Source of the DNA: Biscogniauxia marginata
Lineage: Eukaryota > Ascomycota > Sordariomycetes > Xylariales > Xylariaceae
Length of the DNA stretch: 64,000 bases
Assembly: GCA_022695795.1 (NCBI GenBank)
Contig: MU404055.1
Location: 930,001-994,000, forward strand
Direction: 5' to 3'
This document shows, piece after piece, positions 10,816 through 24,012 of the stretch (its first letter is position 1; every line of letters begins with the position of its first letter). Below the pieces are notes generated by a model that worked only from the letters and a program-made list of their open reading frames with translations, was not told where the DNA came from and did not search any database. Both the position numbers and the translations under genes were made by a program.

Positions 10816-13389
10816 TTAGTCAGATATGCGCCAAGTGTCAAACCACTTCATGTACTTGTACTGCTGGTTGCTACCCGTCATGCCCCAGCAGATCGGTATG
10901 AAGTAGATGTAGAGGCCGATAATGATAGTGTAAAGCACACCGTAGATGGTGTACGATACCGCTTTCTTTTGGTTCCTCAAAGTCCAGTCGACAAGAAACC
11001 CTAGGCTTAGGATAGCAAAGTACAGAGCAGGGTAATAGTGGTGAACGTAGGTGACACGGGCCATGATGACAAACGGAAGATAGTGAAGGAACCATCCTAG
11101 GACCGGGTAGAGTCCAGAGTAATGGATCTGATCGATCTCCTCTGGCGTCAAATCCTTGAACCCTCGCCGCCAACGGAGGATGTACCAAACGGTCACCAGA
11201 CCAATAGCCCCGAGCGAGGCTGTCGAGACCCAGTAGACGAATGGATTGCCAAGGAGGAAGTATTTGACAATTTTATCGTCCCAACCGCACATGCGTAGCC
11301 CGACATTGAGGATAGGCCATTGCCACCACTGGGAAGCAAGATCATCTTGCTTATCTGGGTCCGGGACGAGGGCATTATTAGACGTCATCATAGCGACATT
11401 AAGATGGATGAAGTCGTGGAAGAATGGCGACTTGTACTTTCCCGGATCTCCGGGGGGGACTATGACTCTGTCAGTAACTCAACACTGCAACCCTCCCCGC
11501 CGCTACTTACGCTTTTCATTAGTGTGAGCCTCGATATTCCAGTGAGTAAAGGTATCTCGGGGGTTGTTGTTCTTGTCGCACGTCACCTCGATCTGCTTGA
11601 AACCCCACTGCGGTAGGTTGACGTTGGCTGCTCGCAGATAACAGCCCATAATTGGATTCTTCAAGCGGAAAGCAGTGGTCAAGGTCCGAAGCTTGCTCTT
11701 GTCGCGGGAGGCAACATCTCTAACAACTTCAATTTCCCAATGGTCCTTGTCATCACCAATAGTAAGATTACCATAGGCGGAAACTTCTTTTTGACTCTTA
11801 GTGACAGGGGCAGAAATATCGTGGGTGTGGAGGTTTCGCCCGGTCATAGCGTGGATTAAGCGGACAACATCACCGTGACCAATCAGTCGAGGCTCGGCTT
11901 CGGGATCGTAATCGGCATCTCTCCGGTTGGGGTAGAAGAACCATTCGTTGTTGGCATCCTTGTGATGATAGCAAGTAACCTGCTGTTGTGTCGAGCCCTC
12001 CGGATAAGCTATACGCAAGTTAGAGTAAAATTCTTCTAGTATCACCTAGGCGGTACGTACTCTGGACATGACTGTGAAGGAGACCGCCGCCATAACCCAT
12101 ATTCTTGATAGTCACCTTCGAACCTAGGGCAACTTCCAGGGGAGAGTTACGGCCGATCTCACTGCCCTCTAGGTTTGCCTGGAAGAGCGAACTCATCTGA
12201 GCATCACCAGGACCACTCCTGGTCAGGATCGCAAAGTGAAGTGCGAAAGACAATAGGTAGACCAAGAATGGTATGATGATGAGACCGACAACCCGGGCAG
12301 CGACATGACTCGCGAGCTCCACAATAGGCATTTTTGTGTCGCCAAACTTGTTCCAGAGATCCTCGATTGTGTAAAGACCAACGAGGGCTGTGACGAAGAG
12401 ACCGACGAGTTTGATGCTGCAGACGAAACCCAAACTCAGACCCGTCATGAATAGCCAAAAGAACCACAGTGGCTCAAAGCTCTCCTTTTGCTGACGGTGG
12501 AATTTGGACCAGCAGAAGACGGTAGCAACGGTGCCGAAAAGCAGCATCGAGTCGAGAAGGATGAATCGGCTGATGGTGGTGTACGAGTTTTCGCAAAGCA
12601 CCATGAGGGTGACCAGCCATACAGCCGGACGCTTGAGGTTCAATTCCCTGGCGGTGAAGTAGGCCAATGGCACACACAGTATTCCCCAAAAGGCATTGAA
12701 GGCTCGCATGAAGGTATAGTTCAGCTCCTCGGGGTACGTCTCGCCAGACTTGAATTCAAACGACCCATTGTATCCTGCTAGCACCCCTGAAAGCCCAACA
12801 AGGATCTTGCCGAGCGGCGGATGTCTACCTCCCATATCAGCGGCATGATTCCATTAGAGCAGAGGCATCTAAACTAACACGTCGAAAAATAGTTCACGTT
12901 TGATGTAATGTGACCCGAATTTGCCAAAGCTGGGTTAGGTTAAAGGTCATGTCAGCGCTATGCGAACGGAACGATGTAGGGGTCGGACGAACTGAGCTTC
13001 CTGTACAATTGATAATTAGCATGCGTTCTGAGGTCATGTCGGCAGGGCCAGCTGTTTGAACTTACATCCCAGGTCACGATAGGGCTCAGGCCGATCTTCC
13101 ACAACCGTGTGAAGACGGCGAAAGCGGTGAATACGAGGGGAGCAATGATAACCTCCCATTGGTCTAGAACGTCGAGAAAAGAAGCCTCCTGAATGAAATA
13201 ACGTTAGTCCTAAGCTCGGCTGAAGCTCCGTGGTGAACCCTATACCTTCTTCCTGTGGATCTTCTTCTCGTCAGGCTGGGACTTTTGCGCCTGAGCTTCA
13301 ACAGCGACAAGTGTGGGTACGTTGCGTCGACGAGCAGCATCGCCGGCCGGGTCGACGCCCGAGGCTACGGCGGCCTTGTTGTCGGCCAT
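10816..13389 (-). CDS. pmt2: Protein O-mannosyltransferase, PMT2 family
   Basis: Seven exons give 743 residues: 13389-13246, 13188-13066, 13000-12993, 12929-12879, 12824-12061, 12008-11511, 11459-10816. All phases match. The enzyme transfers mannose from dolichyl-phosphate mannose to Ser/Thr of secretory proteins in the ER membrane. Exon 2 ends in TWD and the next two exons give EAHFGKFGSHYIKRE, so the essential DE motif is D89-E90. DVHPPLGK follows. Many hydrophobic segments surround a central lumenal MIR region, about residues 325-520, with MGYGGGLLHSHVQ and CYHHKDANNEWFFYP. The C-terminal membrane block includes FLHYLPFVIMARVTYVHHYY. Length and sequence fit the PMT2 subfamily. Exon 3 is only 8 bases and encodes the catalytic Glu; its donor begins GTTCGT. 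Confidence 0.95.
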
Positions 13390-14612
13390 GATTGGGGGGA
13401 CTCCTTGCTCAAGGCCAGGAAAGGGGAAGATGGACGAAGATTATATAGCGAGCGAGCGTCGCAGCTTCACAAAGAAGCTGGTAGAGGTGGGTTAAAGGGA
13501 TCAAAGGAGGGTCTCGAATCGAACAGAAAAAAGCTCAGATCCCTATCGTCGATACGACAAGAGTACAGAGCATCTCCCCCGGTGAAGAAGAAAAAGAAAG
13601 GTGGTAATGGAGAAGTGTAGAAAAACCCCGAGGGTAGGGAACTTTGCAGCTCGAACTATCGAATCGAGGCTGACGAAGCGAGAAAAGGGAGTGGGCGATG
13701 AAGACTGGAATATCATTGGCCACGCGTCTTGGGCAATACGCAGCCGCTAGTGAATAAGTGCGCTAATTGAAAAGCCCCTGGGCCCCTAACGCCCGCCCGA
13801 GTTGAGAACACTCTGTTCAATCAAAATCGCATGTGCCACAAAACGTCTAGACTGAACTTACCTCGACCTCAACAACAACCCGGAAGGACAAGTCGTACGA
13901 TACAAAAATCTTATATAAACACGAGAATCTAATTCAAACAGTTAATTAAAAATAGTCTCATGTCAAATCGATAGCAACGAAATCCCGAGGTTTCGGTCAC
14001 GTACGCTTGGCGTAGGTAGGTAGTATTCAGTCTAACCTGATAATTACACGGATCAATCAGGTACGTAGCTGGGGAAGAGGAATTAACAGATTATACGGTG
14101 ATGCACGTTGTATAGTGTAGTTGCATTCGTCTGCTGTTCTGCATGTGCTATACTCAAAACATCCCCGTAGAACCGGTATTGTATTGACGCTTATAGACAT
14201 GTTGAAGCCCCATAAAAATAAAAATAGAACCCGTCAATGCCCCCGTATCTGATGCTTCTCGCTTTCTTGAATCATCCTGGCCACACCAAATGCTCTGGAA
14301 ACCAAAAACCAAAAAGGGGGAAAGGAGTAAAGAATACATGGCCATTCATGACCATACATGAAGCTCATCCAAGTGTACAGAACCTTGCCAACCCGCTCAT
14401 TACGATATAGTATGCTAACGAAGTCATCCTCGCTCATGTCTACATACTCACGCCCCCTTTCTCACTCTGCCCCGCAAGCAAAAGAAGTATCACCTCACCA
14501 TGTGGATCCACACGCCAAATATTCGATCACGATTAGACCCCCGTTCTATATGAATCAAATTCTAGTATCCGTTCTTGTCACCAGATCCGATGCGCGCGTA
14601 CTGTATGCATGC
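13390..14612. other. Spacer between PMT2 and the sugar transporter
   Basis: Upstream region of PMT2 and 3' flank of the transporter gene, both on the minus strand. Only short open frames are present; no gene was recognised. Confidence 0.55.
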
Positions 14613-16536
14613 TTATTCTTCTCGTTGGTCTAGTGGTGCATACCGGCCACCGGTAGCCGGACTGCTACTTGTTCCCCGATTTGGTCCAACCATTCTATTG
14701 AGCCACTCGCCCACGCGACCGCGTGAGCTCCGGCTTTCGGACCGTATCCGCGGCTTTCCATCGACAATGTTGACTGTCGGTGGGTCGATGTCCATTGGCG
14801 GAATGTTTCCTTCGGGGCCGAAAGGCCGTCCGCGGAGATCGAGCGATGGGACGGGAGATCCGGCTCGGACAAGCGAGCCCGTCTCTGATCTCACGCCAGG
14901 AGTTCCTACAGCAGTGCTTGCATCTCCGAAAAGCGAGTCCATATCTTCCAATCTTACACCGCAAGTCTCGGGGTATATGAAATACACTGCTTCAAGTTAG
15001 CGGGAAACACGAAATTAACAATTCAGAAAAACCTGAGACGTCACTGACCAACAACGAAACTGATGACACAGAAGAACGCATGGACTAAGTAAAGCCGCCA
15101 CTTGATCCATTCTTGGAGAATAGGGGTCATTTCACCAACAAGCCAGTTGAAAGCCCAGTTGGAAGCAGTAGACAGACTTGCCCCCTTGGATCGGATGCTC
15201 AGCGGCAGGATCTCGGGCGGGTAGAGCCACGGGATAGGACCCCAGGAATAACCAAAGGCAGCATTATAGATCATAACGAAGACGACGACGAGTGTCGGCG
15301 TTAACTTGATGTCCAGGTAGATAAAGTATGACACCATAGATAGGGAGATGGCCATGGCGACAGCGCCCGTTAGGAGAATAATGCGACGGCCCCATCGGTC
15401 TACCACATACCACGGCGGGATGGTAGAAAGGAAATATGTTATGCCGTTGATTCCAGTCATCATGACAGCCTCATGACCAATCCAGCCGGCAGACTCGAAG
15501 ACGTACGGAGCATAGTACGAGATAACATTGATGCCGTTAAGCTGTGCAAGGGCTTGCGCAGACATGGCGATGAAGACTCGTGTCTTGTAGCGCCGGAACA
15601 TTTCGCTGTACGATCGCTCGCCTTCCATGCGCTGGAGCAGAACATTCATCTTGATTTCCCGATATTCTTCCCTCGCCTTCGGATTGTGTATATCGCCGCC
15701 GCCATACAGGTCTGCGATGACGATAATGCCCTCTTCGTCATGGTCGTTGTCCAGGAGCCATCTTACTAGCAGTTAGCATATCGGTGGAATATGGTTCGAA
15801 CGGTGCAGTACTACCTAGGGGACTCCACAATGACCAGACTACCCAAACCTAGCAAAGCACCCATGACACACTGCAGGAAGAGAGGAATACGCCATGACAT
15901 ATTGCTCTCAATGTAGCCACAGAAATAGTCGACCCAGACAGAAGTTGTGTAGCCAATGATGTTTCCAGAAAATTCTATACAAGCCAGCTTTCCTCGATTA
16001 TGGGGAGGGGAAATCTCAGACTGATAGACGGGTACAATAGTCGATAAAGAACCAACGCCTAGACCGGCGATGATTCTGCCCAGCATCATCATGGGCATAT
16101 TAGTCGAAAGAGTCTGCAGACCTCCCCCGACAAAAAAGATGATAGAACCGTAGAGAATAGTTCTGCGGCGGCCGATGATGTCTCCTACTCGTCCCACAAC
16201 CAAAGAAGAGATGAAGGCTCCAATCTCGAGAATGGCGACCATAGTACCGACCTCAGCCTTCGAAGGATTATCGAAGTAGTCCCTGAAGTACGGCCCCCTA
16301 AGCTGCTGTTAGTGATTTGGACGTAGGATCGGTTCGGGGGAGGCGGCGGTGGTCGTACGTGATGATGCCCGACATGACGCCCTGGTCATATCCGAAAAGG
16401 AACACACCTAACGAGACGAAGATGCTCGTGAAGTAGCTGTGTGGTAGTCAGCATATGCGGTCAGCGTCTTGATAGGGGACAGAGATACGCACAGAAGGGG
16501 CTTGCCCGTGAAGCCGTGTGCTCCGGTGCCCGGCAT
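14613..16536 (-). CDS. MFS sugar transporter
   Basis: Five exons: 16536-16493, 16436-16359, 16297-15815, 15761-15049, 14986-14613, giving 563 residues from MPGTGAHGFTGKPLL. Phases agree throughout. Sugar-porter signatures are present: FLFGYDQGVMSGIIT in helix 1, GRVGDIIGRRRT in the loop after helix 2, VESPRWLL, QLNGINVISYYAPYVF, and YPETCGVRLEDMD after helix 12. The long C-terminal cytosolic tail is Pro/Arg/Ser-rich. The plasma membrane is the expected location; the sugar cannot be told from sequence. The same frame stays open upstream of 16536 to beyond 16884 with protein-like hydrophilic sequence (EDPLRKTLADTSVHDDLLSG) but no ATG there. The true N-terminus may therefore lie in an upstream exon I could not place. 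Confidence 0.9.
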
Positions 16537-19500
16537 GATGGTGGCTATGAGGCGTTCGGCTCTAGATATTCGACGGGGGGCAACGTGAGGGACGTGGATA
16601 GCCTCCTTATCAATGAGGGCCGGTTCAGAGGTGGAACGGCGATGGCTGTGTGCGGAAACCGATCTTCTAAACTGGACGCGTTTATGCTTGGAATGGCGCT
16701 TGAGCACGCCGGAGAGCAGGTCGTCGTGGACAGAGGTATCGGCGAGGGTCTTCCGCAGGGGATCCTCGTCATCAGCCAACTGCTCGGCTAGATCACCGGT
16801 GTCCGTCCAGGAATCGGAGCCGGCAGAGTCGGAGGAGTATCTATGGTGGTCGTGAGATGGCTGGACCCGGTGGCCAGCCAGCAATGACGTCGATTGGGCG
16901 CTTTGGTCGGGCCGAGTGCCTAGGGTTCGGAGGGGGATGTTGGAGGGAAGACGATTTGATTTTGGGGAAGGAATTTTGGAGGTGTTGGGGCTGTTTCGCA
17001 GCAGCGCCCTTCCGCGGTGATAATGAGGATCTAGTTTTCAGGTTGGAGACTGGGGAATGTGGATGTGGAGTGGTTTATAGGACCAGGCTCAAACCATCTG
17101 GTGACGAGATACGTGTGGACAAGTCTCTCCAAGAGCACGCGGGTGGATCTTCACCAAGAGCAAGAAACATGCACGACTGACAACCGGTACCACACAACGC
17201 AGGTGGTAGCGTGTAGCTAAGGTACAATTGGGAACGATGGGGTGGTAGCCCGAGAGCGGAATTGGCGCGGGCGAATCAAGCTTGCTGACCTAGTGGAATG
17301 AAGGAAGGCGGATGGATATCGACGTCGAGGCGGGAAGAAAACGGCGAAGCGGATGAAAATGATGCAAACCTGCAGTTGTTGTCTCTGAATAGGGTCGATA
17401 TCAATGGTAATTGTGAACGCGACGGTGATCAACAAAAAATGACGGATAAAACGGAAGTAGAGCAAGCAGAAAGTGTATGTATTTTGTTGTTGTTTTTCTC
17501 TTCCAATTTCTTAATCTTCGGGTATTCTGCTACATGCACAGAGTAGGTACGACGTACAGGACAGATCAATCCTAGCATCCCCTATTCTTACATGTTGGAA
17601 GTCGCTGATCAAGTGTACAATTGCAGTACATAGCGAAGATACCGCATAGCACTATTTTGCCGGTAACTGCCACCGCTGTCCGTTGTAGCCCACTAACTTA
17701 CCTAAGGTAGCCTAGCTAGGGCGATAGGCAGAGCAATCACATTTCAAGCTGCGCGCGACCCGCGCCCTCCCCCCCTTGCGTCTTCCCCACAGCGTAGTTT
17801 AGCGGATGCAAGACGACGTAGTTGCGCATCGCAACATGAATCAGGTAATGTCTGCTCGCCGCCGGAGAGTTGCGAGAACGCAGAGCATTGAAAACTCTGG
17901 AGATATCTTAACCTTATCTTTCCATCCCGATCCTTCTCCTTTTTTCTATGGAGTTCGGGATCTACATGTGAAATGGGCTACTAACCTCTAGTGTAGGTAC
18001 ATAGTCAATTAGGTCGAAGATCGACTAGGTAACATGGTTTACATACCTACACTGTAATACCCCTTTTTGGAAGACATCAATCATTCTGATCTATCTGCTC
18101 CAAACGAACTCGGTAGGAACGGTAACAGGTTGCATAACCCACCAACTACCTACCCAAGCATTAATAACCCGGAATTTATAGCTACCTAATCTTCTCGTTC
18201 TCGAACAGTCACCCCGCATCTCGTCAACCAACCCCACGGTAAAAGGTTACTTATGTTCGGGATGGTAACGGTCTCATCAGGTTGTGGGGATTTGCGGAGT
18301 ACTCGCTCTCCCCCTCCTCATGCTCATGCCTGATTCCCAGCCTCATCGACATACATACGAGTCAACCCCCTCGGCCTCAATTCAGTAATCGGGTTCCGAG
18401 TGGATAGGATCTCCCCTAGGCTAGTCAGCTGTTGGCCGTATGCACCCTTAACGGTCTTGGTAACCAAGCTCTCTGGCGACTTAGCATGCGAAGAGCCCCG
18501 CGATGACATATTTCCCTCGACTGTCTCACTTTGTCGGCAACCCCTTTCCCAATTATGCCAGCTTCCTCCCTCCAGGACCCCGATCACATGGCTGATCTAA
18601 AGCAGCACGTCGGTCAGCTGACTTACTCAGCCTGCTTGTTCCAGCCTTGGGGGCCCTTGCGTCCGGCACACGTGCTATGTACGTGCACTAGGTACCCCTC
18701 CAGATCACCATCTCGGCTCATGGTCGTTGAACAGTGCTACCGGCTGCTTATATAACCCATACTTTATACTGACCTACCCCCATCGAGTTCATGTTTCGCA
18801 AGTCTTGAATCATATTCTTCTGTTTTTGAAAGACTTGAGTGTTCTACTTCGCAACACAGAGTTACGACAACTCGGCATAGCCCCCACCCCCCATTTGATG
18901 ACTGCGTTTGCCACGGTTGAGGGCAGCAAACCATCAATAGTCAGTCTAATCTATCAGCAGCACAGCCTGTACCTTGAATTCGTATGAATCTTGCGTACTC
19001 AATGCTCTCTTAGGTAGTCAAGGTCCTAGCGAGAGAAAGAAAAATATATTCCGGTACTTTGAAGGCAAACCACGTATGAAAGTTGGATAATGTCGGCTAG
19101 GAGTTGGGATCCGTCCGGCTGCAAACAACTGGTCCGACTTTATTGCACAATTAGAGTTTGGCTCGACGTTCCATGTCAGCCTTTCCGCATTCCTTCGCCG
19201 TTGGGGAAACCGGCGGATAACCGGCTCTTTTTGCTACTATCTTTGGGTAAGGTACTTCGTACACGACTAAGAATTACACTTTGAGTAGGTGGGAAGGGAA
19301 GACGAGCGCCAAGAGCCTCTAACGTCGCTCTAGTAATGTAGTGAGATTGATAGGTATGGCTGAAACTCTCGTCACCCTTAAATTACTGTATAAGGAGGGT
19401 GTACCTTAAAGGCAAGGGAAGATGCTAAACTCAATTTACGGTTTCGAAAGGAATAAGAGCATCAAGGAGATCATAGTCTGAGTAAGAAGTTCAATGTCTA

Positions 19501-21536
19501 TCGAATCGAGCGCAATACTCTTAAATTTAATTGCCTAGGTAGGGAGGTAGGTAGGTACTCCTAGGTAAGGTCCTTACACAAAATACCTACCCAAGTGGCC
19601 AACAAGCCATTGACGCATTACTCCGTCTGGAGTGCAACCACACGAAGTGAGTTTGCGCTCTGGGCGCAGAAGCGGATACATACTTTAAGAGTCCCCAAGT
19701 ACGTGCTGTACAACATGACGCTATCGAGGCTGAGCGTTAATTCTATTCATAGTCTCGTGGCAATGGAAAGGCTTTGCACACCAAGCCGGCATTGTGCTTA
19801 TCTGGCGGATCTATAGTAAATGCCTCCAGGAGGCAGCATGAGAAAGAGAAGCGGCACGCTCGTAATTCAAGTACCTAGAACACGAAGATTTCCGAGATCT
19901 CATTAAGCCAGCTACAACAGGGGGCGGAGAACGAATCATAACCGGTTATTCCACCCAAGATTACAAGGCAGACGGGTCAGAGAGTACTGGGGACATTGAT
20001 ATGCGGACTAATTGAGGATCACCTTAGCATGGCCGGGGGGTAGCCGGTACTTTATGCTTCATATTGCGGGAACAGCAAGCCCAATCTGCGCTGTAACTAG
20101 GCGGACTAGGGTTCGGACTGTCTTCAAGGGGTATCCACCGATACATGGTCGAGTCGGTGGTCGAATGAGAAGGCTAGGTACGCTATGTAGAAGACAGCAA
20201 GTCCGACGAGAGCGGCAAGCCATTGGCAATTAGAGAAGGAGATGTGTCGTCGTCGCATGGATGGCCATGAGTTGGAGGGACAACTGGACATTTTGCCAGC
20301 CCATCCGGCAGCAGGCCATGATACGTCAAGGCTCGACCTTCGTACAATTCATCGCGCATGACAATGCCCTGGGCGGACGGCCGGATGACTTACATCCAGA
20401 ATACAAGCGCAGGCTAGTCGCTTGGTCGGGCTTACGCCATGAGTAGGATTAAACGTTCATCCTCCGCAGGGACATCGAAAATCATAAGTAGGCGAATCCG
20501 ATTCTCTCGCTGGAGATCCATGAATGCATTTTGCCGTAATTTCATTTACCCAGGTACCTACCTCCCTTCGACAAGTTCGAAAAGAATATTGCGTGTTTAG
20601 GAGTGCGTTGGGTTTGGTTGGTGCGGCCGCCTCGCAGTAGCCTGCTACGTGATTTAAATCATTGCGCAGGGCAAATTGACTTTATTGTAGCCGCAGGGCG
20701 GGATTGGGGGGGTTTGTAGCCCGTTCCTAGATGAAGGTGAAGTCAGGGCACCCAACACAGCAACTTTGGACGACCAAAAGCTTGGAACATTGGATCTAGT
20801 TTTCAGGGAGCCCCACAAAACTATAGGTAGAGAGGGATCCACCCACCTGCCCATCTGCGCATCTTGTACCTAGTCTGCCCACCTACCCACCAAACAGCGT
20901 TCGCCCAGCCCTTTTTTCCTTTCTTCAGTTCGATGGTTGGTAAAAAAGGAAGAAATAAACCACCGTGACAACCGCCCGACCGCTACCAACTTCCGACCTC
21001 TTCATATTCCTCTCACCGCAGCTGTCGAAGAGACACGAGCCGACTCACCGCCGTATTCGAATCTGTTTTTTTGTTTTTGTTTTCTGTTTTTGTCTCTAGA
21101 CAAACACGAGCACGCTTTAGGACTGATAGACGGAGCCGGGAAAGGAGAAGGCTGCCTCGGACCGCTCGCTCGAAGACAACCTGCAGCGCCCCAATTTTTT
21201 CAGGAACAATTCCACGCAGCGCTTCGAGCGAGTTCTCGACTTCCAACAAACGCGCGAAGCCCAGCCGCTTTCAGCCATCCTGCACCCCATCTCGAGCTGC
21301 CACTCGCGAGGCAATCTACATTCCAGCGGCGACCCAGCTGTGGGAGAAAGCAGGGGAAGAGAAGCGTTCGAATTGATATTAGCATACGGCACAATCGCCC
21401 TCCGATCGTTCACGCACCCGACCATCGAATACACGCACTATCTTTACCCTCAGACTTCAAACACGCGCCCCTCCCCCCTCCCTCCTCCTTGCATCAGACA
21501 TACTTGCGGCGAGGACCTCTCGCACCCGGTCACCAA
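16537..21536. other. Large intergenic region upstream of the transporter and CHS7-like genes
   Basis: Bases 16537-16884 may still be coding for an N-terminal extension of the transporter. Beyond that only short open frames occur on both strands. CCTAGGTA-like microrepeats lie at about 19534-19570 and 20552-20570. The last 600 bases are the pyrimidine-rich leader of the CHS7-like gene. Confidence 0.5.
19534..19570. repeat. Dispersed CCTAGGTA / GGTAGGTA microrepeat
   Basis: A cluster of CCTAGGTA and GGTA repeats, one of many copies found only in spacers of this window (also near 3105-3150, 23376-23426, 26015-26058, 40534-40550, 51042-51060, 56491-56510, 58031-58046). Confidence 0.7.
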
Positions 21537-22704
21537 ATGGGGTCCACCAATTTTGGTAATTTCGAGGTATATATATGCATATATGGAATTCGGACGAGTA
21601 GGAGGAGTGACGCTAATTCGCTTCATTCGACAGGACTTCTGCAGAGACTCGACATTACCTGTCTGTAACGTATGTCCCTCCTGCACCGGGCTGCTGCATA
21701 GCTCCTGCTAACAGTCGTGTTCAGGTCCTCTCCGATACCCACAATCAAATTGGACCATGGGGTGGTTGCGAACTGAGAGGCATCCCACTTAGTGGTGGCC
21801 GCTATCTCGGGAACCTAGGTTCGTTTAGTCGCGCGGCCTGCGTGCGCTTCTTGCTCATTGAACGATAGGCTCCATACTCCTCTGTGGTATCGCCATTGCC
21901 GTGTCGATATTCTTATTACTACGGTCGGAGAGAAAGAAGGCCGCGGTTGGTCGGAGGTCAGCCATCCTTCACCATCTTCAGCCGGTACCGTACTGACTAG
22001 GTTGTAGGGAAATGCAATTATTTCTCATCGGCTACATCATAATCGAGATATGTGAAATATTCACTGTCGGCGACTTTCCTCTCAACTCGACCGTCCGAAT
22101 TGTATGTTTCATCTGTTCGAGAGGTGGCTAGTAACCTGGCTTACATGGCGAATAGGCTTTCACTGGGATACATATCGGCATGATCATTGCGACGACGTGG
22201 ATTTTGATGTTGAATGCCGTGGTTGGATACCAAATAATCGACGATGGAACGCCCCTGTCCCTAGGACTGATGCTCTTCTCTGCCGCCATTCTCCTGGTCG
22301 GCACTGGTTACATCACATTGGATACGGGGTTCCATTGGACAAACGAGTTCACTTCGAGTTACGTATCACCACACCGGAATATCGCTCTCTACGTTCTGTA
22401 CCAACTTGTGCCGCTTATTTTCCTCGTCGCTTTCTACGTCTTGGAGGCGGTTCTCGTTCTTCGCATCCTTGGCGAGGTGCGGCCGATGATTTATCTCACG
22501 GCGGCTGCTGTGCTGTTTGCACTGGGTCAGATCTTCAACTACGTCATCAGCCCGTACATTTGCGACGGAACTGCGAACAAGATCGACGGGTCGCTATTCC
22601 AGACACTCTTCACCCTCCTTTCCGTGGTGATGATCTGGGTATTCTGGTCGAGCATCACGGAAGACGACTGGCCAATTGCAACCCAGCCTACGGGCTACCC
22701 ATAA
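21537..22704 (+). CDS. Chs7-family chitin synthase export chaperone
   Basis: Five exons (21537-21566, 21725-21818, 21869-21956, 22008-22101, 22156-22704) give 284 residues; phases agree. The start MGSTNFGNFE is followed by VLSDTHNQIGPWGGCELRG. About seven hydrophobic segments follow, with family-like stretches RREMQLFLIGYIIIEICEIF, FTGIHIGMIIATTWILMLNA, IFNYVISPYICDGTANKIDG and FWSSITEDDWP. This matches the fungal Chs7 family (Pfam Chs7, often labelled chitin synthase III catalytic subunit). Yeast Chs7 is an ER membrane protein needed for export of the chitin synthase Chs3. This copy is shorter and diverged from the classical Chs7, so it may be a paralogue with a related but unproven role. 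Confidence 0.87.
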
Positions 22705-24012
22705 ATCAGGCGCTTTGCTTTATTTATCGTCTCTCTTTGAATACGGAGTTGGAGTTTAGGTCATGCGGCATACCCCCATTCGTTTTTTTATATTTCTGGA
22801 TTCGTGGGCCTCGCCCCATAAAGAGTTAATAGCATGACGATTTAATTATACGCGCACACCGCCATTACCATTCCCACTACTACCAAACGACTCTATTGAA
22901 GAAACATGGGTTTACCTTGGGCGGCACGAAGGAACGCGGTTGGGAGGAGAGCATATCTCGTTTAATACATGATATGAGTTTAAGAGGAGGGCTCGAAAAG
23001 CATGATTGATAGTATACCCCCTATTTGCGCGGTTAATGTATATGATGTCGTATGATAGATTTGAATAGCTACTTTCCAACGTGAATGTTGGACTGGTCTA
23101 CCATTTGCGTCAAGGAAATTCCTCAGGACTGCGACAAGGGTGATTTGTTTCGGACGCGACAGTGAGGGTGCTGACTGGGTAGTAACTGGGTACTGTTTGG
23201 AGTTTCAGTTTGGAGCACTGGGCTTGATGTTGTGATGAACCCGGGGTTCGTCGATCCCTGGGTAAGTATCTATCTCATGCCATGGCTCATATATTGTCAT
23301 GCCTCCCTGAGGTAGGAATCCCTTGGATTGCCTACTCCTGATTCATGTGTGTCGTAGATAGCAGGTTATTGTACTTACCTAAGGTAGGTAGGTACCTATG
23401 TACCTATGTACTTACATAAGTAAGGTGCAAGTGGGGACACAAAGTCCGGTTTATTGTGCAGATCACAAGCAAAAGTAATAAGCTAAGATTTAAGCTATAC
23501 CGGAGGTAGTGTACATACATTAGGTACGTACATACATACATAGCTACGGGTGCATAGGGTGCATAGCCAATAACAGGTAGTTCCAATTGGTCAATACAAG
23601 CTCCATACGATTGGCCAAAGGGTATCTCAAAAGTCCAAGGCTGCGATAACTCTGGCAAACTATAATCTCCAAGGTAAGTAGCCTCGCCTTTCTGCTTTCC
23701 ATCCTCCATCTCCATTCTCGTCCCTCGCTTTGACCAAAGCAATGCTTCTGGTCACTCATTCCCGCGGGTGTCTGAGCGGAATTCCGACCGATATTGTGCC
23801 CGCCTAAAGCTCGTAACTGACAGGTCAAACTATGCCTTTCAGCTTCTGTCCCCCAAAAGCAATACCAACTGCCTTCCGGCCACCACACTCCTTGTCCTAA
23901 CCCCCTCCCTTTTGTGCATAGGAAGTCGAAGCTGCTAGTGAACTTTCACAACAGATTCCCATCTTATCTATCCTTCATCGTCGAATTACTCCGATATTCC
24001 ATCCCTTTCAAC
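22705..24012. other. Spacer between CHS7-like and SSL1
   Basis: Contains the 3' flank of the CHS7-like gene and the promoter of SSL1. A GGTAGGTACC cluster with duplicated GTACCTAT units lies at about 23376-23426. No gene was recognised. Confidence 0.55.

Noticed and set aside
14620..14665. tRNA-like stretch with GGTCTAGTGG
   Set aside because: Resembles a D-arm only; no anticodon arm or GGTTCRA T-loop follows, and it lies in and next to the transporter's last codons.
20937..21536. About 200 open codons in frame directly upstream of the Chs7-like start
   Set aside because: No in-frame ATG occurs before 21537 and the translation is low-complexity leader-like; family similarity starts at the ATG.
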